Source: an uncultured Oribacterium sp.
Lineage (GTDB): Bacteria; Bacillota; Clostridia; Lachnospirales; Lachnospiraceae
Reading direction: 5' to 3'
Assembly (NCBI GenBank): GCA_946413525.1
Contig: CAMKKZ010000002.1
Span: 170,841 to 234,840 of the forward strand
Length of the DNA: 64,000 nucleotides
The notes beneath the pieces are model-generated. The model worked only from the letters and a program-made list of their open reading frames with translations. It made no database searches and was not told the origin of the DNA. Shown piece after piece: positions 16,418-27,800 of the stretch; the stretch's first letter is position 1, and each line of letters starts with the position of its first letter. The position numbers and the translations under genes are program-made.

Positions 16418-18322
16418 ATGAATAATAATAAAAAAAATGGAAATGTACCGGGAAATACATGGCTTTTCCAATCATTGCTGCTGATAGTCGCAGATATAGG
16501 GATTGTCCTGTTTTCTTATATGTTCGCGCTTTGGATAAGATTTGACCTCTCCCTCTCTTCCATTCCTATCAGGTTCCTGAATACCTATCGATGGAGCATG
16601 CCCTATTGGAGCATTATAACTGTAGTAATTTTTTACTTATTCCGGCTATATCATAGCATTTGGTATTTTGTGAGTTTCGTTGAGCTATATGCGCTTCTGA
16701 AATCTTACATCCTTCTTTCTATATGTTATTTTGCCGGCGCGCGATTCATGAAAATGGATTTTCCAAATTCCTGCTTCATTATTGGTTTTATCCTCAGTTT
16801 CCTGCTTCATTCCGGCATTCGCTACAGTTACCGTTTCATGCGGCTCCTGTACAGCCTGAACGGAGGAGGGGAAAGCAGTGAAGACCTTGCTTCCCATGAC
16901 AGGGTAATGGTTATTGGCGCAGGATCCGCAGGCGGCACCCTTATCAAGGAATTAATCAACAGCGAACATCTCCACGAACGGCCCGTCTGTATAATTGATG
17001 ACAATCCAAACAAGCAGCGGCGCCTGCTGGACGGGATTCCTGTGGTTGGGACGCGAACAGATATCCTTGAAAAAGCCAGGGAATATCGTATTACCGAGAT
17101 TATTTATGCCATCCCTACTGCTGATGCCACGTCCAGAAGCGATATTTTGAATATATGCAAAGAAACTGGCTGCAAATTAAAAACAATCCCCGGCATTTAT
17201 CAGCTTGTAAACGGTGAGGTGAGCATATCAAGCCTTCGTGATGTTGATGTCATGGATCTTCTTGGACGTGATCCTGTTCTCGTCAATAATGACGAGGTAT
17301 TTCAAATGATAGAAGGAAAAACAGTTATGGTAACGGGAGGAGGCGGATCTATTGGATCGGAACTATGCCGTCAGATTTCCCGTCATGCGCCAAAGCAACT
17401 GATTATTTTTGATATTTATGAAAACAATGCTTATGAAATTCAGCAGGAACTCCGAATGGAACATCCAGGCATGGATCTGCAGGTCCTGATTGGCTCAGTC
17501 AGAAATACGCACCGCATCCTGCAGGTAATGGTTAAGCATAAGCCTGACATTGTCTTCCATGCTGCCGCGCACAAGCACGTCCCTCTGATGGAAGCCAGCC
17601 CAAATGAAGCCGTAAAGAACAATGCCATTGGCACCTGGAAAACCGCCAGGGCCGCGGCAGCAGCCGGGGTGAAGAAATTCGTTCTTATTTCTACCGACAA
17701 AGCAGTGAACCCCACGAATGTCATGGGTGCCACGAAACGCATCTGCGAAATGGTCGTCCAGATGATGGGGCGGAGAAACCCGGGCACGGATTTTGTTGCG
17801 GTTCGTTTTGGAAACGTGTTAGGCTCCAATGGCTCCGTCGTGCCCCTGTTCAAAAAGCAAATAGCTTCTGGCGGACCGGTTACAGTGACGGATAAGCGTG
17901 TTACCCGTTTTTTCATGACCATTCCAGAGGCCGTTTCCCTTGTTCTTCAAGCCAGCTATTACGCAAAAGGCGGTGAAATTTTCATTCTTGATATGGGGAA
18001 TCCGGTGTTGATTGATGATATGGCAAGGAACCTGATACGGCTTTCCGGCTATACGCCTGATTTGGATATGAAAATTGTTTATACCGGGCTTCGTCCAGGA
18101 GAAAAACTGTATGAAGAAATGCTGATGCATGAGGAAGGCATGCGAGACACTCCGAACAAGCTGATACACATCGGTAGGCCCATTGAAATGGATGATGATT
18201 GGTTTATTCAGAAGCTTCATGAACTTGATGAAAAAAGCAGGGAAGACACCGACTCCATCCGTGACATCATACGCGAAGTCGTGCCTACCTATCAAAATGC
18301 TAAAGATGCTCACAGGGTTTGA
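16418..18322 (+). CDS. CapD/WbpM-type nucleoside-diphosphate-sugar dehydratase/epimerase
   Basis: A membrane-anchored polysaccharide biosynthesis protein of about 634 residues. Four N-terminal transmembrane helices (about 10-125) are followed by a CoA-binding-like Rossmann domain (VMVIGAGSAGGTLI) and a short-chain dehydrogenase domain (VMVTGGGGSIGSELC from about 300). The latter has the STDKAVNPTNVMGATKR catalytic segment typical of UDP-GlcNAc 4,6-dehydratases. ATG 16418 is preferred because AGGAAG lies 6 nt before it; ATG 16403 adds five residues. It probably makes a deoxy-amino sugar for capsule or glycoprotein glycans. No other glycan genes are adjacent. Confidence 0.9.
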   Translation: MNNNKKNGNVPGNTWLFQSLLLIVADIGIVLFSYMFALWIRFDLSLSSIPIRFLNTYRWSMPYWSIITVVIFYLFRLYHSIWYFVSFVELYALLKSYILLSICYFAGARFMKMDFPNSCFIIGFILSFLLHSGIRYSYRFMRLLYSLNGGGESSEDLASHDRVMVIGAGSAGGTLIKELINSEHLHERPVCIIDDNPNKQRRLLDGIPVVGTRTDILEKAREYRITEIIYAIPTADATSRSDILNICKETGCKLKTIPGIYQLVNGEVSISSLRDVDVMDLLGRDPVLVNNDEVFQMIEGKTVMVTGGGGSIGSELCRQISRHAPKQLIIFDIYENNAYEIQQELRMEHPGMDLQVLIGSVRNTHRILQVMVKHKPDIVFHAAAHKHVPLMEASPNEAVKNNAIGTWKTARAAAAAGVKKFVLISTDKAVNPTNVMGATKRICEMVVQMMGRRNPGTDFVAVRFGNVLGSNGSVVPLFKKQIASGGPVTVTDKRVTRFFMTIPEAVSLVLQASYYAKGGEIFILDMGNPVLIDDMARNLIRLSGYTPDLDMKIVYTGLRPGEKLYEEMLMHEEGMRDTPNKLIHIGRPIEMDDDWFIQKLHELDEKSREDTDSIRDIIREVVPTYQNAKDAHRV

Positions 18323-18369
18323 CAGACTTTGGGAAAAGTGACTCAAGGTATTTTCCTTATATAAAATAT

Positions 18370-18435
18370 GTGAAACGCCAAGTACGGACATGGATGTTCT
18401 GTCAGGAACATCCATGTCCGTACTTAACGTTTCAC
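18370..18435. terminator. Long perfect hairpin between convergent genes
   Basis: A 20-bp perfect stem (18380-18399/18406-18425), with a further GTGAAACG/CGTTTCAC outer stem (18370-18377/18428-18435), lies between capD (+) and the acetyltransferase (-). It may stop transcription from both sides, but there is no T-run. It abuts a broken P1 element, so it could be a remnant of a repeat. Confidence 0.45.
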
Positions 18436-18438
18436 ATC

Positions 18439-18501
18439 ATCTCTGAACGCCCACATTCGCAGTCGTCTTTGGCGACTGCGAATAGGGTGCTGAATAGTTA
18501 C
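18439..18501. repeat. P1 element, right-half fragment
   Basis: CTCTGAACGCCCAC, the arm ATTCGCAGTCG..GGCGACTGCGAAT and the complete right terminus AGGGTGCTGAATAGTTAC are present. The left half is missing and replaced by an unrelated 66-bp hairpin. Confidence 0.75.
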
Positions 18502-18515
18502 ATCTATATTTTGAA

Positions 18516-19478
18516 CTATATCGTATAATACCATGTTTCAGAAGAATCCGGCAGGTCGATGCAATCCACTTCATGACCATCCCGGTTATAGCGAAGCTCC
18601 TGACTTTTGACGCTGACCCTTGTGTCAGGCGGGATTGATTGAGTGATGAACACGTTGCCACCTATCACAGAATTTGCGCCTATGACGGTATCTCCTCCAA
18701 GTATGGAGGCGCCGGAATAGATTGTTACGTTATCCTCAATTGTCGGGTGACGTTTGCTGTTGCGAAGCTTTCTCCCTCCCCTCGTTGACAGAGCCCCTAT
18801 GGTCACTCCCTGATACACCTTTACATGCTCCCCGATTACCGATGTCTCTCCCACAACGACTCCGGTTCCATGGTCAATGAAAAAATGCCTTCCTATGCTC
18901 GCGCCTGGATGGATATCTATTCCGGTAATGCTGTGGGCATATTCCGACATTATTCGCGGGATAACTGGCACTGAAAGAGCATACAATTCGTGCGCAAGCC
19001 TATGGATGGAAATGGCCTTGAAACCCGGGTAGGAAACGATGATTTCCTCCACATTTTCTGCTGCGGGATCTCCTTCCATGGCAGCCTGGACATCCGTTTC
19101 CAGAAAGTCACGGATGCGTGGGATTGTCCTGAGGAAGTCAAACGCAATCTGCTGTGCCTTTTCTGCCCTCTCACGTCCGCTTTCCCTTTCCAATGCGATT
19201 TCAATCTGACGTTCGAGCCGATATGCTATATCCTCGATCAAAACAGCCATTCCGGTCTCAATATGGAACATTTTGTAGGATCCGTCCTTATAAAAACCAG
19301 GAAAAAGGACTGAAAGCAGCTTCTTTGTAATATCTATGAGTATTCCCCTGTCAAGCTGATGAAAACGATCCAACGCGTCAACTGCCCGTCCCTTTTGGTA
19401 ATCCTTCAATATTCCACTGGTTATTTCCTTTATCTCTATAGGCTCTTCTTTTCTCATCATTCTCTCCAATTTCTGCAT
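18516..19478 (-). CDS. Serine O-acetyltransferase (EpsC type)
   Basis: A 320-residue acetyltransferase that makes O-acetylserine for cysteine synthesis. The helical N-terminal domain (about 1-185) precedes a left-handed beta-helix of hexapeptide repeats (GIDIHPGASIGRHFFIDHG, then GVVVGETSVIGEHVKVYQGVTIGALS, then TIEDNVTIYSGASILGG) with the active His-Asp segment. The long N-terminus is typical of the EpsC subgroup. The start is uncertain: ATG 19478 lacks a ribosome binding site, while GGAGAG lies just before ATGs near 19460. It has its own promoter, and a cysteine synthase gene is not adjacent. Confidence 0.9.
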   Translation of the reverse strand: MQKLERMMRKEEPIEIKEITSGILKDYQKGRAVDALDRFHQLDRGILIDITKKLLSVLFPGFYKDGSYKMFHIETGMAVLIEDIAYRLERQIEIALERESGRERAEKAQQIAFDFLRTIPRIRDFLETDVQAAMEGDPAAENVEEIIVSYPGFKAISIHRLAHELYALSVPVIPRIMSEYAHSITGIDIHPGASIGRHFFIDHGTGVVVGETSVIGEHVKVYQGVTIGALSTRGGRKLRNSKRHPTIEDNVTIYSGASILGGDTVIGANSVIGGNVFITQSIPPDTRVSVKSQELRYNRDGHEVDCIDLPDSSETWYYTI

Positions 19479-19504
19479 TTGGCATCTGACTTGCTTGAAT
19501 GCAT

Positions 19505-19533
19505 ATTATAACATAAGGAAAGTGCTGATTAAA
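19505..19533 (-). promoter_or_regulatory. Extended -10 promoter of serine acetyltransferase
   Basis: Minus strand TTTAAT, 17-bp spacer, TG-T-TATAAT. The short leader has no visible T-box or S-box. Confidence 0.5.
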
Positions 19534-19666
19534 GCGTTTCTCTCATCTTCCTTGTTGACTGAGCATAAAAATTTCATTAATTTGTAGCACATAGAGATTG
19601 ATTTATTGTATAATGTCTTTATTCATTCACAAAGTTATGTAAATAAAGAAATTAACAAGTCAGCCC

Positions 19667-21224
<1,558 letters not shown>

Positions 21225-21294
21225 TTCCCGAACATTGCCTGTACATGCATCAGGATTAACATCCATACAGATCTAGCCAGAAAACGTCAAAACC

Positions 21295-21337
21295 CACAAG
21301 TTTTCCGCGGCATTTCATTTGCTACGGAAGACTTGTG
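21295..21337 (+). terminator. Hairpin after GH1 gene
   Basis: CACAAGTTTTCCG / CGGAAGACTTGTG (12 of 13 pairs Watson-Crick, one G-T) with a 17-base loop that resembles the P3 TTTTCCGC arm. A smaller GTTCAG/CTGAAC hairpin follows. The remainder of the 301-bp gap to 21525 shows nothing recognisable. Confidence 0.5.
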
Positions 21338-21525
21338 TTGTAACTGTTCAGTCAAGCTGAACACTTACGCCTCGAACATGGCGCATATGCTCATTCCGAT
21401 TACACCCGAGCTTATTTCAATGCTTTCATATGCGTCTTGCGGCAAGTGCCTGGTACAAAATGAATAGTCACATACTTGTTCTGTACATGGTCAGGCATAC
21501 GCAGAACATGATCAGGAGGCAAGCT

Positions 21526-22308
21526 ATGTCGGTTTTTTTCTTCGACATTGATGGTACTATTTGGACATACAAAAACGAAATACCTGAAAGCACAGTCAGA
21601 GCTATCCATCTTTTAAACAGGCTGGGACATAAGACTTTTCTTTGCACGGGAAGATGCAGGAGCTTTATCCAGGATCCCCGCCTTTTATCTATTGGCTTTT
21701 CCGGAATTATTTCCGGCTGTGGGACCATGATAGAATACGGTGATGAAACTTTGTTCTATCATCAAATACCCCTGGATTTGGCGGAATGGACTGTTACCAC
21801 AATCCGTAATTACGGATTCAAACCAATTCTTGAGGGCAAAAGATTCTGTTATCTTGATGAAGAGGATTTTGTAGGCAATTATTATGCCGCCAAGGTAAAA
21901 GAAGAAATGGGGGAAAATCTTCGTTCAATACGAGGTGATTGGGGAAAATGGGAATTTTCAAAATTGTCCTGTGATACAGAATTTGGCAGAAGGGAAGAAT
22001 GCTTCAGGGCTCTCGAACATGATTATGATTTTCTGATTCATAGCAAGGAGGTTGCCGAGATTGTTCCGAAGGGCTTTGACAAGGCCAGCGGAATTATTCA
22101 TGTTTGCAATATCTTTGATATTAACCCTTCCGATGCCTTTGCTTTTGGTGATGGCATGAATGATATCAAAATGCTCAAACTGGTAGGTAACAGCGTTGCC
22201 ATGGGGGATGCCGTAGAAGCGGCAAAAGAAGCCGCCAGCTATGTGACGACTCCTTTGCTCGAAGATGGAATATGGAATGCCTGCGTTCATTTCAATCTAT
22301 TTCAATGA
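21526..22308 (+). CDS. HAD-superfamily (Cof-type) phosphatase
   Basis: A 260-residue HAD hydrolase with motif I FFFDIDGTIW, motif II LCTGRC and motif IV FGDGMNDIKML. It is a second Cof-type enzyme, only distantly similar to that at 911. AGGAGG lies 7 nt before ATG 21526; an upstream extension to 21430 lacks a ribosome binding site. Its 3' end overlaps the convergent LPXTG protein gene by 12 bp. Confidence 0.88.
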   Translation: MSVFFFDIDGTIWTYKNEIPESTVRAIHLLNRLGHKTFLCTGRCRSFIQDPRLLSIGFSGIISGCGTMIEYGDETLFYHQIPLDLAEWTVTTIRNYGFKPILEGKRFCYLDEEDFVGNYYAAKVKEEMGENLRSIRGDWGKWEFSKLSCDTEFGRREECFRALEHDYDFLIHSKEVAEIVPKGFDKASGIIHVCNIFDINPSDAFAFGDGMNDIKMLKLVGNSVAMGDAVEAAKEAASYVTTPLLEDGIWNACVHFNLFQ

Positions 22309-23154
22309 AATGCCTGATAGTGCTTCATCAAGGACATACTGTTTTTTATATACTTGAAATGCTCCTAGAGCTATAAACAATCCACCAATTAGAATTCCTG
22401 CCACTGCCTGAACCCAGGGGAGGCCTGTTTGCGGCAACATAGCTTCTGGTACAGGATGATCCGGCAATTCCTGTAAATGCGGCAGTTCCTCCGGCAGCAG
22501 CTTGGACAATGGCACGTCATCCTCAATGATGACGACCCTGGGTATGTCTGGCGTTCCATTTTTAACAGAATGCAGTCCGGTTCCGCCACCGCTCCCTGGT
22601 TCCGTGCCTCTGCCTCTTTTTACGTTCCGAATGACAAACTTGCTTACTGCCCTACAGGATTTAACATTTTCTGAACCCAAGCCGATTAGAAAAGGCAAAG
22701 GGACATATTGTGTTTGATCTGCCCCGATATAATAACTCCGAGGATATGCAAAATATAAACCCTTACGAATTCCCTGAATTCCTATTTTTCCATTCTTGTC
22801 TGTAGATTCCGTATATTCCGCTTTTCGCTTGCTCCAGTCCTTTTCGTGGGATATTAATAATTCGCTTATTTCTTCTCCCTTTGTTGAACTGCGCAGCATC
22901 TCGGTTGATATACCCATATGTTTAAATTCTTCAGTTATCTCAATTTCTCCATTATCATTCATCTCAGCTATTCTATATAGCTTATAGGTAATCCCTGCTT
23001 GGCTTTCCCCTCCGGGCCGGCAGATAATTTCCAGGTCAAGCCTGTTGTCTTCAACTTCCCTGTTAATTGCTGCCGCAGCCAAAGAGCAATGAACATTCAT
23101 GAAAATGAGAAACAGTGGTAATAGAATCACTAAACAGAATGCATGTCTTTTCAT
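22297..23154 (-). CDS. Small LPXTG-anchored protein, probable minor/basal pilin
   Basis: 285 residues. A signal peptide (MKRHAFCLVILLPLFLIF..AAAA) is followed by a beta-rich region resembling Cna-B/pilin minor subunits (ITYKLYRIAEMNDNGEIE..GIRKGLYFAYP). A Pro-rich spacer, the sortase signal LPQTG, a membrane helix (VQAVAGILIGGLFIALGAF) and a short charged tail complete it. It overlaps the upstream pilin gene by 4 bp (ATGA), so the two are translationally coupled. The basal-subunit role is inferred from its size and last position in the operon. Confidence 0.8.
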   Translation of the reverse strand: MKRHAFCLVILLPLFLIFMNVHCSLAAAAINREVEDNRLDLEIICRPGGESQAGITYKLYRIAEMNDNGEIEITEEFKHMGISTEMLRSSTKGEEISELLISHEKDWSKRKAEYTESTDKNGKIGIQGIRKGLYFAYPRSYYIGADQTQYVPLPFLIGLGSENVKSCRAVSKFVIRNVKRGRGTEPGSGGGTGLHSVKNGTPDIPRVVIIEDDVPLSKLLPEELPHLQELPDHPVPEAMLPQTGLPWVQAVAGILIGGLFIALGAFQVYKKQYVLDEALSGISLK

Positions 23155-24677
23155 ATTGCAAGACTCATTTCATTTTCTCTACGCTTACGGCTTTTCAGGA
23201 CAACGAATCCCATTACAATCAATGACGAGCCAATAATTTTGAATATGGTCGTACCAACACCGCCAGTAGTAGGAAGGAGAATGCCCTTTACATCCTCTAC
23301 TGTTACAACGCCTTGATCTTCTTCCGTACCCTCAGCATCTACAATTTCATCATCAGCCTTTTTCAGTAGTTCCTTGCTAATTTCCGTATCTGCGGCAAGA
23401 TTGTACCCAAGAGGCGCCTTGACCTCCCTCAACACATAATCCTGCTTGTCAAGTCCTTTGATAATCACATTGCCGTTTCTGACAGTAATCGTTTCGCTGC
23501 CCTCTTCGCTGCTGCCTGCAACCCGGTAATCTCCTCCTTCTTCTTCAACAAAATGAAGCTTTGTGCCACCCAGCAATATTTCAAATTCCGCATTTTCCAG
23601 CAATGTCTCTGTATTAGCCTCAACTTTTTTTAACTTGAACTTATATACATAAGTATCCGTATGCAGCTTCCCTTCCTCTGCCTCGATTTCAAAATTATCA
23701 TTGTATTTTACCTGCACATCATTCTGGCCATTCGTTTCCACCGCCCCAGGCAAAACCACGCCCGTATAAGAAATTCTTACTGCTATATTTGCGTCATTAT
23801 CTTTTGCATTATACAGACTGTTATTATCAGCGTCAATCCAGGGAATATTGACGGTAAGCTTCCCGTCTTCCGCCACAGACCACGTAGGCTTTGTGTCATC
23901 TTCCGTAGATACCACGTTATCCTGAATTTCGATTTGGACGGAATCCTGGTTAATGGCTATGTTTACAGGCGTATCAATAATTGTATATTTCCTCATCTGC
24001 ACCGAACTCACATTATTCCCACTTCCCTCGGTCTTCCAGTTTACGGCGTTAAATGAAATGAGGAACTTTTCGACGCTCCCTACCGCGGCCTCATTACTAT
24101 GCGCATTTATTCCGGTCTTATCACTAATATCAATTACGGCATCCTCTTCAGTAATAAGCTTTTCCGGCTGATTCGGCCCGCCTTCATTTTTGTCATAGAT
24201 TAACGCGTTTGGAGTCACATTATCGACACTGACCACTGATCCCATAGAGGACGTGATATAATAGTAGCCATAGTCCAGGTTTCCGACCGAAGCGGTGCTG
24301 TTCTGATCATCAAAAGAAAGCTCTTTAGCAGGGGCAAAGGATTCATAATTATCGGAGAGCCAATCTGTTATGTCCTCTATCTGCTTCCCCTCTTTCAAGG
24401 TCACACCGTAGTTGCCATCCGCATCCGCCGTCCCCGAGGTGGTAAATATTTCATCGCTAAGAAGATCCTTATGCGCCCCATCCACAGTATACGCAACATT
24501 TTCGCCATTTGTTCCTGAATAGGTAGCATCTAAAATCTTGTATGCTTCATAAGTTATATTTTTTGTCGCATTCTGGACAGTGATGCTTCCATTCCCGGCA
24601 GCAAAAACTCCCATTTCCATTGATAAACTCATCATTGCAGCGATTAAAGCCGCTGGAATCAACGTTTTCTTCTTCAT
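23151..24677 (-). CDS. LPXTG-anchored isopeptide major pilin (FimA/SpaA-like)
   Basis: 508 residues with a signal peptide (MKKKTLIPAALIAAMM, cleavage near VFAA-GNG). An N-terminal pilin domain has a YDKN motif (LIYDKNEGG) in the place of the pilin-motif lysine used by class C sortases, and the domains that follow are of the isopeptide-forming fimbrial type. A C-terminal Cna-B domain with E-box-like VLREVKAPLGY precedes the sorting signal LPTTG, a membrane helix and KSRKRRE. Known pilins of this plan polymerise covalently. It follows the giant adhesin by 147 bp and overlaps the small LPXTG gene downstream. Confidence 0.88.
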   Translation of the reverse strand: MKKKTLIPAALIAAMMSLSMEMGVFAAGNGSITVQNATKNITYEAYKILDATYSGTNGENVAYTVDGAHKDLLSDEIFTTSGTADADGNYGVTLKEGKQIEDITDWLSDNYESFAPAKELSFDDQNSTASVGNLDYGYYYITSSMGSVVSVDNVTPNALIYDKNEGGPNQPEKLITEEDAVIDISDKTGINAHSNEAAVGSVEKFLISFNAVNWKTEGSGNNVSSVQMRKYTIIDTPVNIAINQDSVQIEIQDNVVSTEDDTKPTWSVAEDGKLTVNIPWIDADNNSLYNAKDNDANIAVRISYTGVVLPGAVETNGQNDVQVKYNDNFEIEAEEGKLHTDTYVYKFKLKKVEANTETLLENAEFEILLGGTKLHFVEEEGGDYRVAGSSEEGSETITVRNGNVIIKGLDKQDYVLREVKAPLGYNLAADTEISKELLKKADDEIVDAEGTEEDQGVVTVEDVKGILLPTTGGVGTTIFKIIGSSLIVMGFVVLKSRKRRENEMSLAI

Positions 24678-24709
24678 TATTTTATTTCCTTTCGTATTTA
24701 ATCATGATG

Positions 24710-24740
24710 CCCATGCCGCCTTTATGACCGGCGGCGTGGG
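24710..24740 (-). promoter_or_regulatory. Hairpin between adhesin and pilin genes
   Basis: CCCATGCCGCC / GGCGGCGTGGG, an 11-bp arm with one imperfect pair, lies between the adhesin stop and the pilin start. No T-run follows on the minus strand. It could be a partial terminator or a processing site that sets a higher pilin-to-adhesin ratio; this is inference. Confidence 0.4.
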
Positions 24741-24823
24741 AAGTTCTGTCTGTTTGAAATCATTACTTCATTACCAAATTCCGACAATAATCCCTTCACA
24801 TTAATTATTAATTTTTCAACTTA

Positions 24824-27800
24824 TCACCTTTTTCTCCTTTCTTTGTAAGCAATGGACAGAAATCCCATCCCCAGCAATGCGGCGGCTACCATTGACATTC
24901 CAATCCTTCGAAAGATTCTTATCCCGACAGATCCCGTACGCGGCAAGCTTTCGGATTTCAAATTCTCCATGACAAGTATCGGTATGCCGTTGTTTTCACC
25001 TGGACGGATTTTCGCATGGGCGTTTTCCAAATCCTCCAAAGCCAGAGGCTTGCCTTTGTGATCCGTCAAGGTGAGGCTTCCATCACGGTTAATAAGAAAA
25101 TATATATCCTTTGACAGAAGATATCCTTCTGGTGCCTTCTTTTCACGGAATGTGTATATTTTGCCAACCGCAAGCTTTTGCCTAATACACTCTTCCGTAT
25201 TGCCGCTTTGCCATTCGTGAATGATTCCGCCATCCTCTAATAATTGAAGCTCTGCTCCGGGAAGGCTGTTCCCCTCTCCATCTTCCTTTGCAAAATTAAC
25301 AACGCAAAATGGATCGGTCATTGTGATTTCAGAAACGGATAGGATTTCCCCGCCTTCAGACATTTTCTGCAAATCATCTTCCTGCGTCTTTTCATCATCT
25401 AAATCATGGAGTAGAAAGATATTCCCTTCTTCATCTAGTGAGAAATAGATGTCCTCAGCAGGCAGATACCCTTCTGGCGCCTGCTTTTCATGCAGGAGAT
25501 ACTTCCCAGCCGGCAAGGTAATCTTTTCTTCTTCTCCGGAAGTGATCCATTCCTTCACTGGCTCCTCGGACTGCGCCTCTACATCAAATACTTGTAAAAG
25601 TGCCCCTGCTACACCTGCTGACTCAGTGTCAATCTTATAGAAGCGGATTGTAAATAATGCAGGTGTATTCCTGAACGTGATTATTTTTTCTACATTTTCC
25701 ACCACCTCCTCTTCCTCTGTTGAGAGCTGCTTTTGCTTTATGTCATTTTTTCCTTCCTTGAATATTGAAAGCCCTCCTCCTGTTATTTCATATGATGCGC
25801 AATATTCGCTCTCCATTTCCGTGGCCTTGCACAATGACCTGGCAGGGAGTCCCCCAAACGTCACTGTTTCCCTGTTGGATAGTGTTACATCAATCCTGGC
25901 CCATCCGTTTTCATCGGATAAGAAAGTTTTTCCGTTACCATAGCTGTATTCCTCATTCGGATTCAGACCGCTCATTTCAACATAGAAGCGGAAGGCTTCT
26001 CCCGAATCTTTTCCGATAAGCTCTTTCCTTAAAGTTATAGAACCAAATTTTTCGTTTTCCTCCTTTCTGTTTATAAAGTTGACTATTGCAGCCTCCCCAT
26101 CCGGAATATATCCCTGCTCAGTACCGGAGCTTTCCACCGTAAAGCCAGCGTATTCCTCCTCACTAACCGTATACCCCAGACCGGAAGGTATTCCACCAAT
26201 TTCAAGCATATCTCCATCGGACAAAACGACGTGTGCCACACCTTCTGTGAATAAGACACCATCAATAATTCTGCTTAATGTACTTGCATCTTTTATCTCT
26301 CCTTTATCATCAAAGCTTCCCGTTAACGTAATAGTAAATCTGAATTTACGTTTCCTATCCTGGCCCGTAATGTTCACGCTTTCGTCTCTTGCGGCCAATT
26401 CTTTTGAAATAACCAGGCTTCCACTCCTGCTTTCTTCCGTTTCCATTATAGAATTTGTAAAAATGGCCTCCAAATTGCTTCCCTCTGTAATCACGCCACT
26501 TTCACCGCTATGGCTTTCCTCCATTCCCTTGCTGTCATCTTCTGTGACTAAATAAGCAATACCTGTTGGAAGGCCAGTTGCGGTCTGGCTTTGTCCATGA
26601 GAAAGGGTAATGTTTGCTTTTCCACCTTTAAAAAGCATATCCCCATAATATCCGGTTATAGCCTTTTCCAAAGTGATCGTAAAATTAAACGCCTCTTTCT
26701 TATCATCTTCGGAAAGCGCCACATCCATCCCATCAGCGGATTTCTTCTTCACTATTTTTCGTACTGTTAGGCTGCCTGTATCGTCTGTTTCCGATAGGCT
26801 GTTTTTGACATGGACAGTCCCGTCCCTCTTCCCTTCCTCATTGTGAAATAGAATCGATTCTCCATCGCTATATTGAATGCCGTCAAGGGAATAAGCAGTC
26901 TTATAGGCTTCCATGGCTCCTTCCCATACATAATAGTCACTATCCGCGTCAAATACCGGGAATCGGTATATCCACACATTATCGTTCAATCCATTTTCTA
27001 TATTTCCTTTTACCCATTTTCCAATGACATCCTCGCTCCCTTCTGAAGGCCCGTTATAGATTTCACTGCTACTCACAAGGCTAAGCCTGTTTGATTCAGC
27101 AGTATTCAGGGCATTTCCTTGAAGCAGAGAGGATGAAGAAATGTTCATGTTTTCGTTCATGGTTCCACCTGAAGCCTCAATGGAATCCGTCAGGACGGTT
27201 TCATTTATATTTACTTGTTCAGTCCCATCTTCATCAAGTTCGGCTGCGTAAGCATCGTTTTGAGAAGACGGGATTTTCGCAGTAAAGTATCCCGGACTTT
27301 CCTCCCCACCATCAATTCGCGCATATGCCCCATCAGTATTAGTTCTATCAAAAACCGTTCCACTCCCCCCTGTAAGGTTTACACACCCTGAAAACATGCT
27401 CAGTGATTTGTACACATCTTCCATCACCCAGCCATCACCCACGATGATTGTTTTAAGGGCCATGTCTGAGCCGCCTCCGTAAAACATATAGTCCATTGTC
27501 CGGACTTTTCCGGTATAAAAATTACCCAGATCCAATATTTCAAGCGAATTACACCCATGAAACATGGAGGACATTGATTCGGCACTATCTGTCTTCCATT
27601 CTGCCAAATCCAGATTTTTGAGCGTTCTGTCAGCAGCAAAAAGAAAATCGAAAGACTCTACCTTGGAAGTATCAAAATTTTTTATTTTCAAGCTTTCCAA
27701 CAAATAACATCCCTGAAACATCCTCGCCATAGAGGTCAGCTTGGGCGTTTCCCACATATCCAGCTCAAGACTTTTTAAGTTTGAACAATCGCGAAACATA

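Noticed and set aside
19479..19560. T-box or S-box riboswitch upstream of the serine acetyltransferase
   Set aside because: The predicted leader is only about 20-40 nt long with no specifier loop or antiterminator sequence.
21346..21361. GTAACTGTTCAG near 21340 as a further P1 end
   Set aside because: Only 12 bases resemble the P1 terminus and they form part of a local GTTCAG/CTGAAC hairpin; no second end was found.
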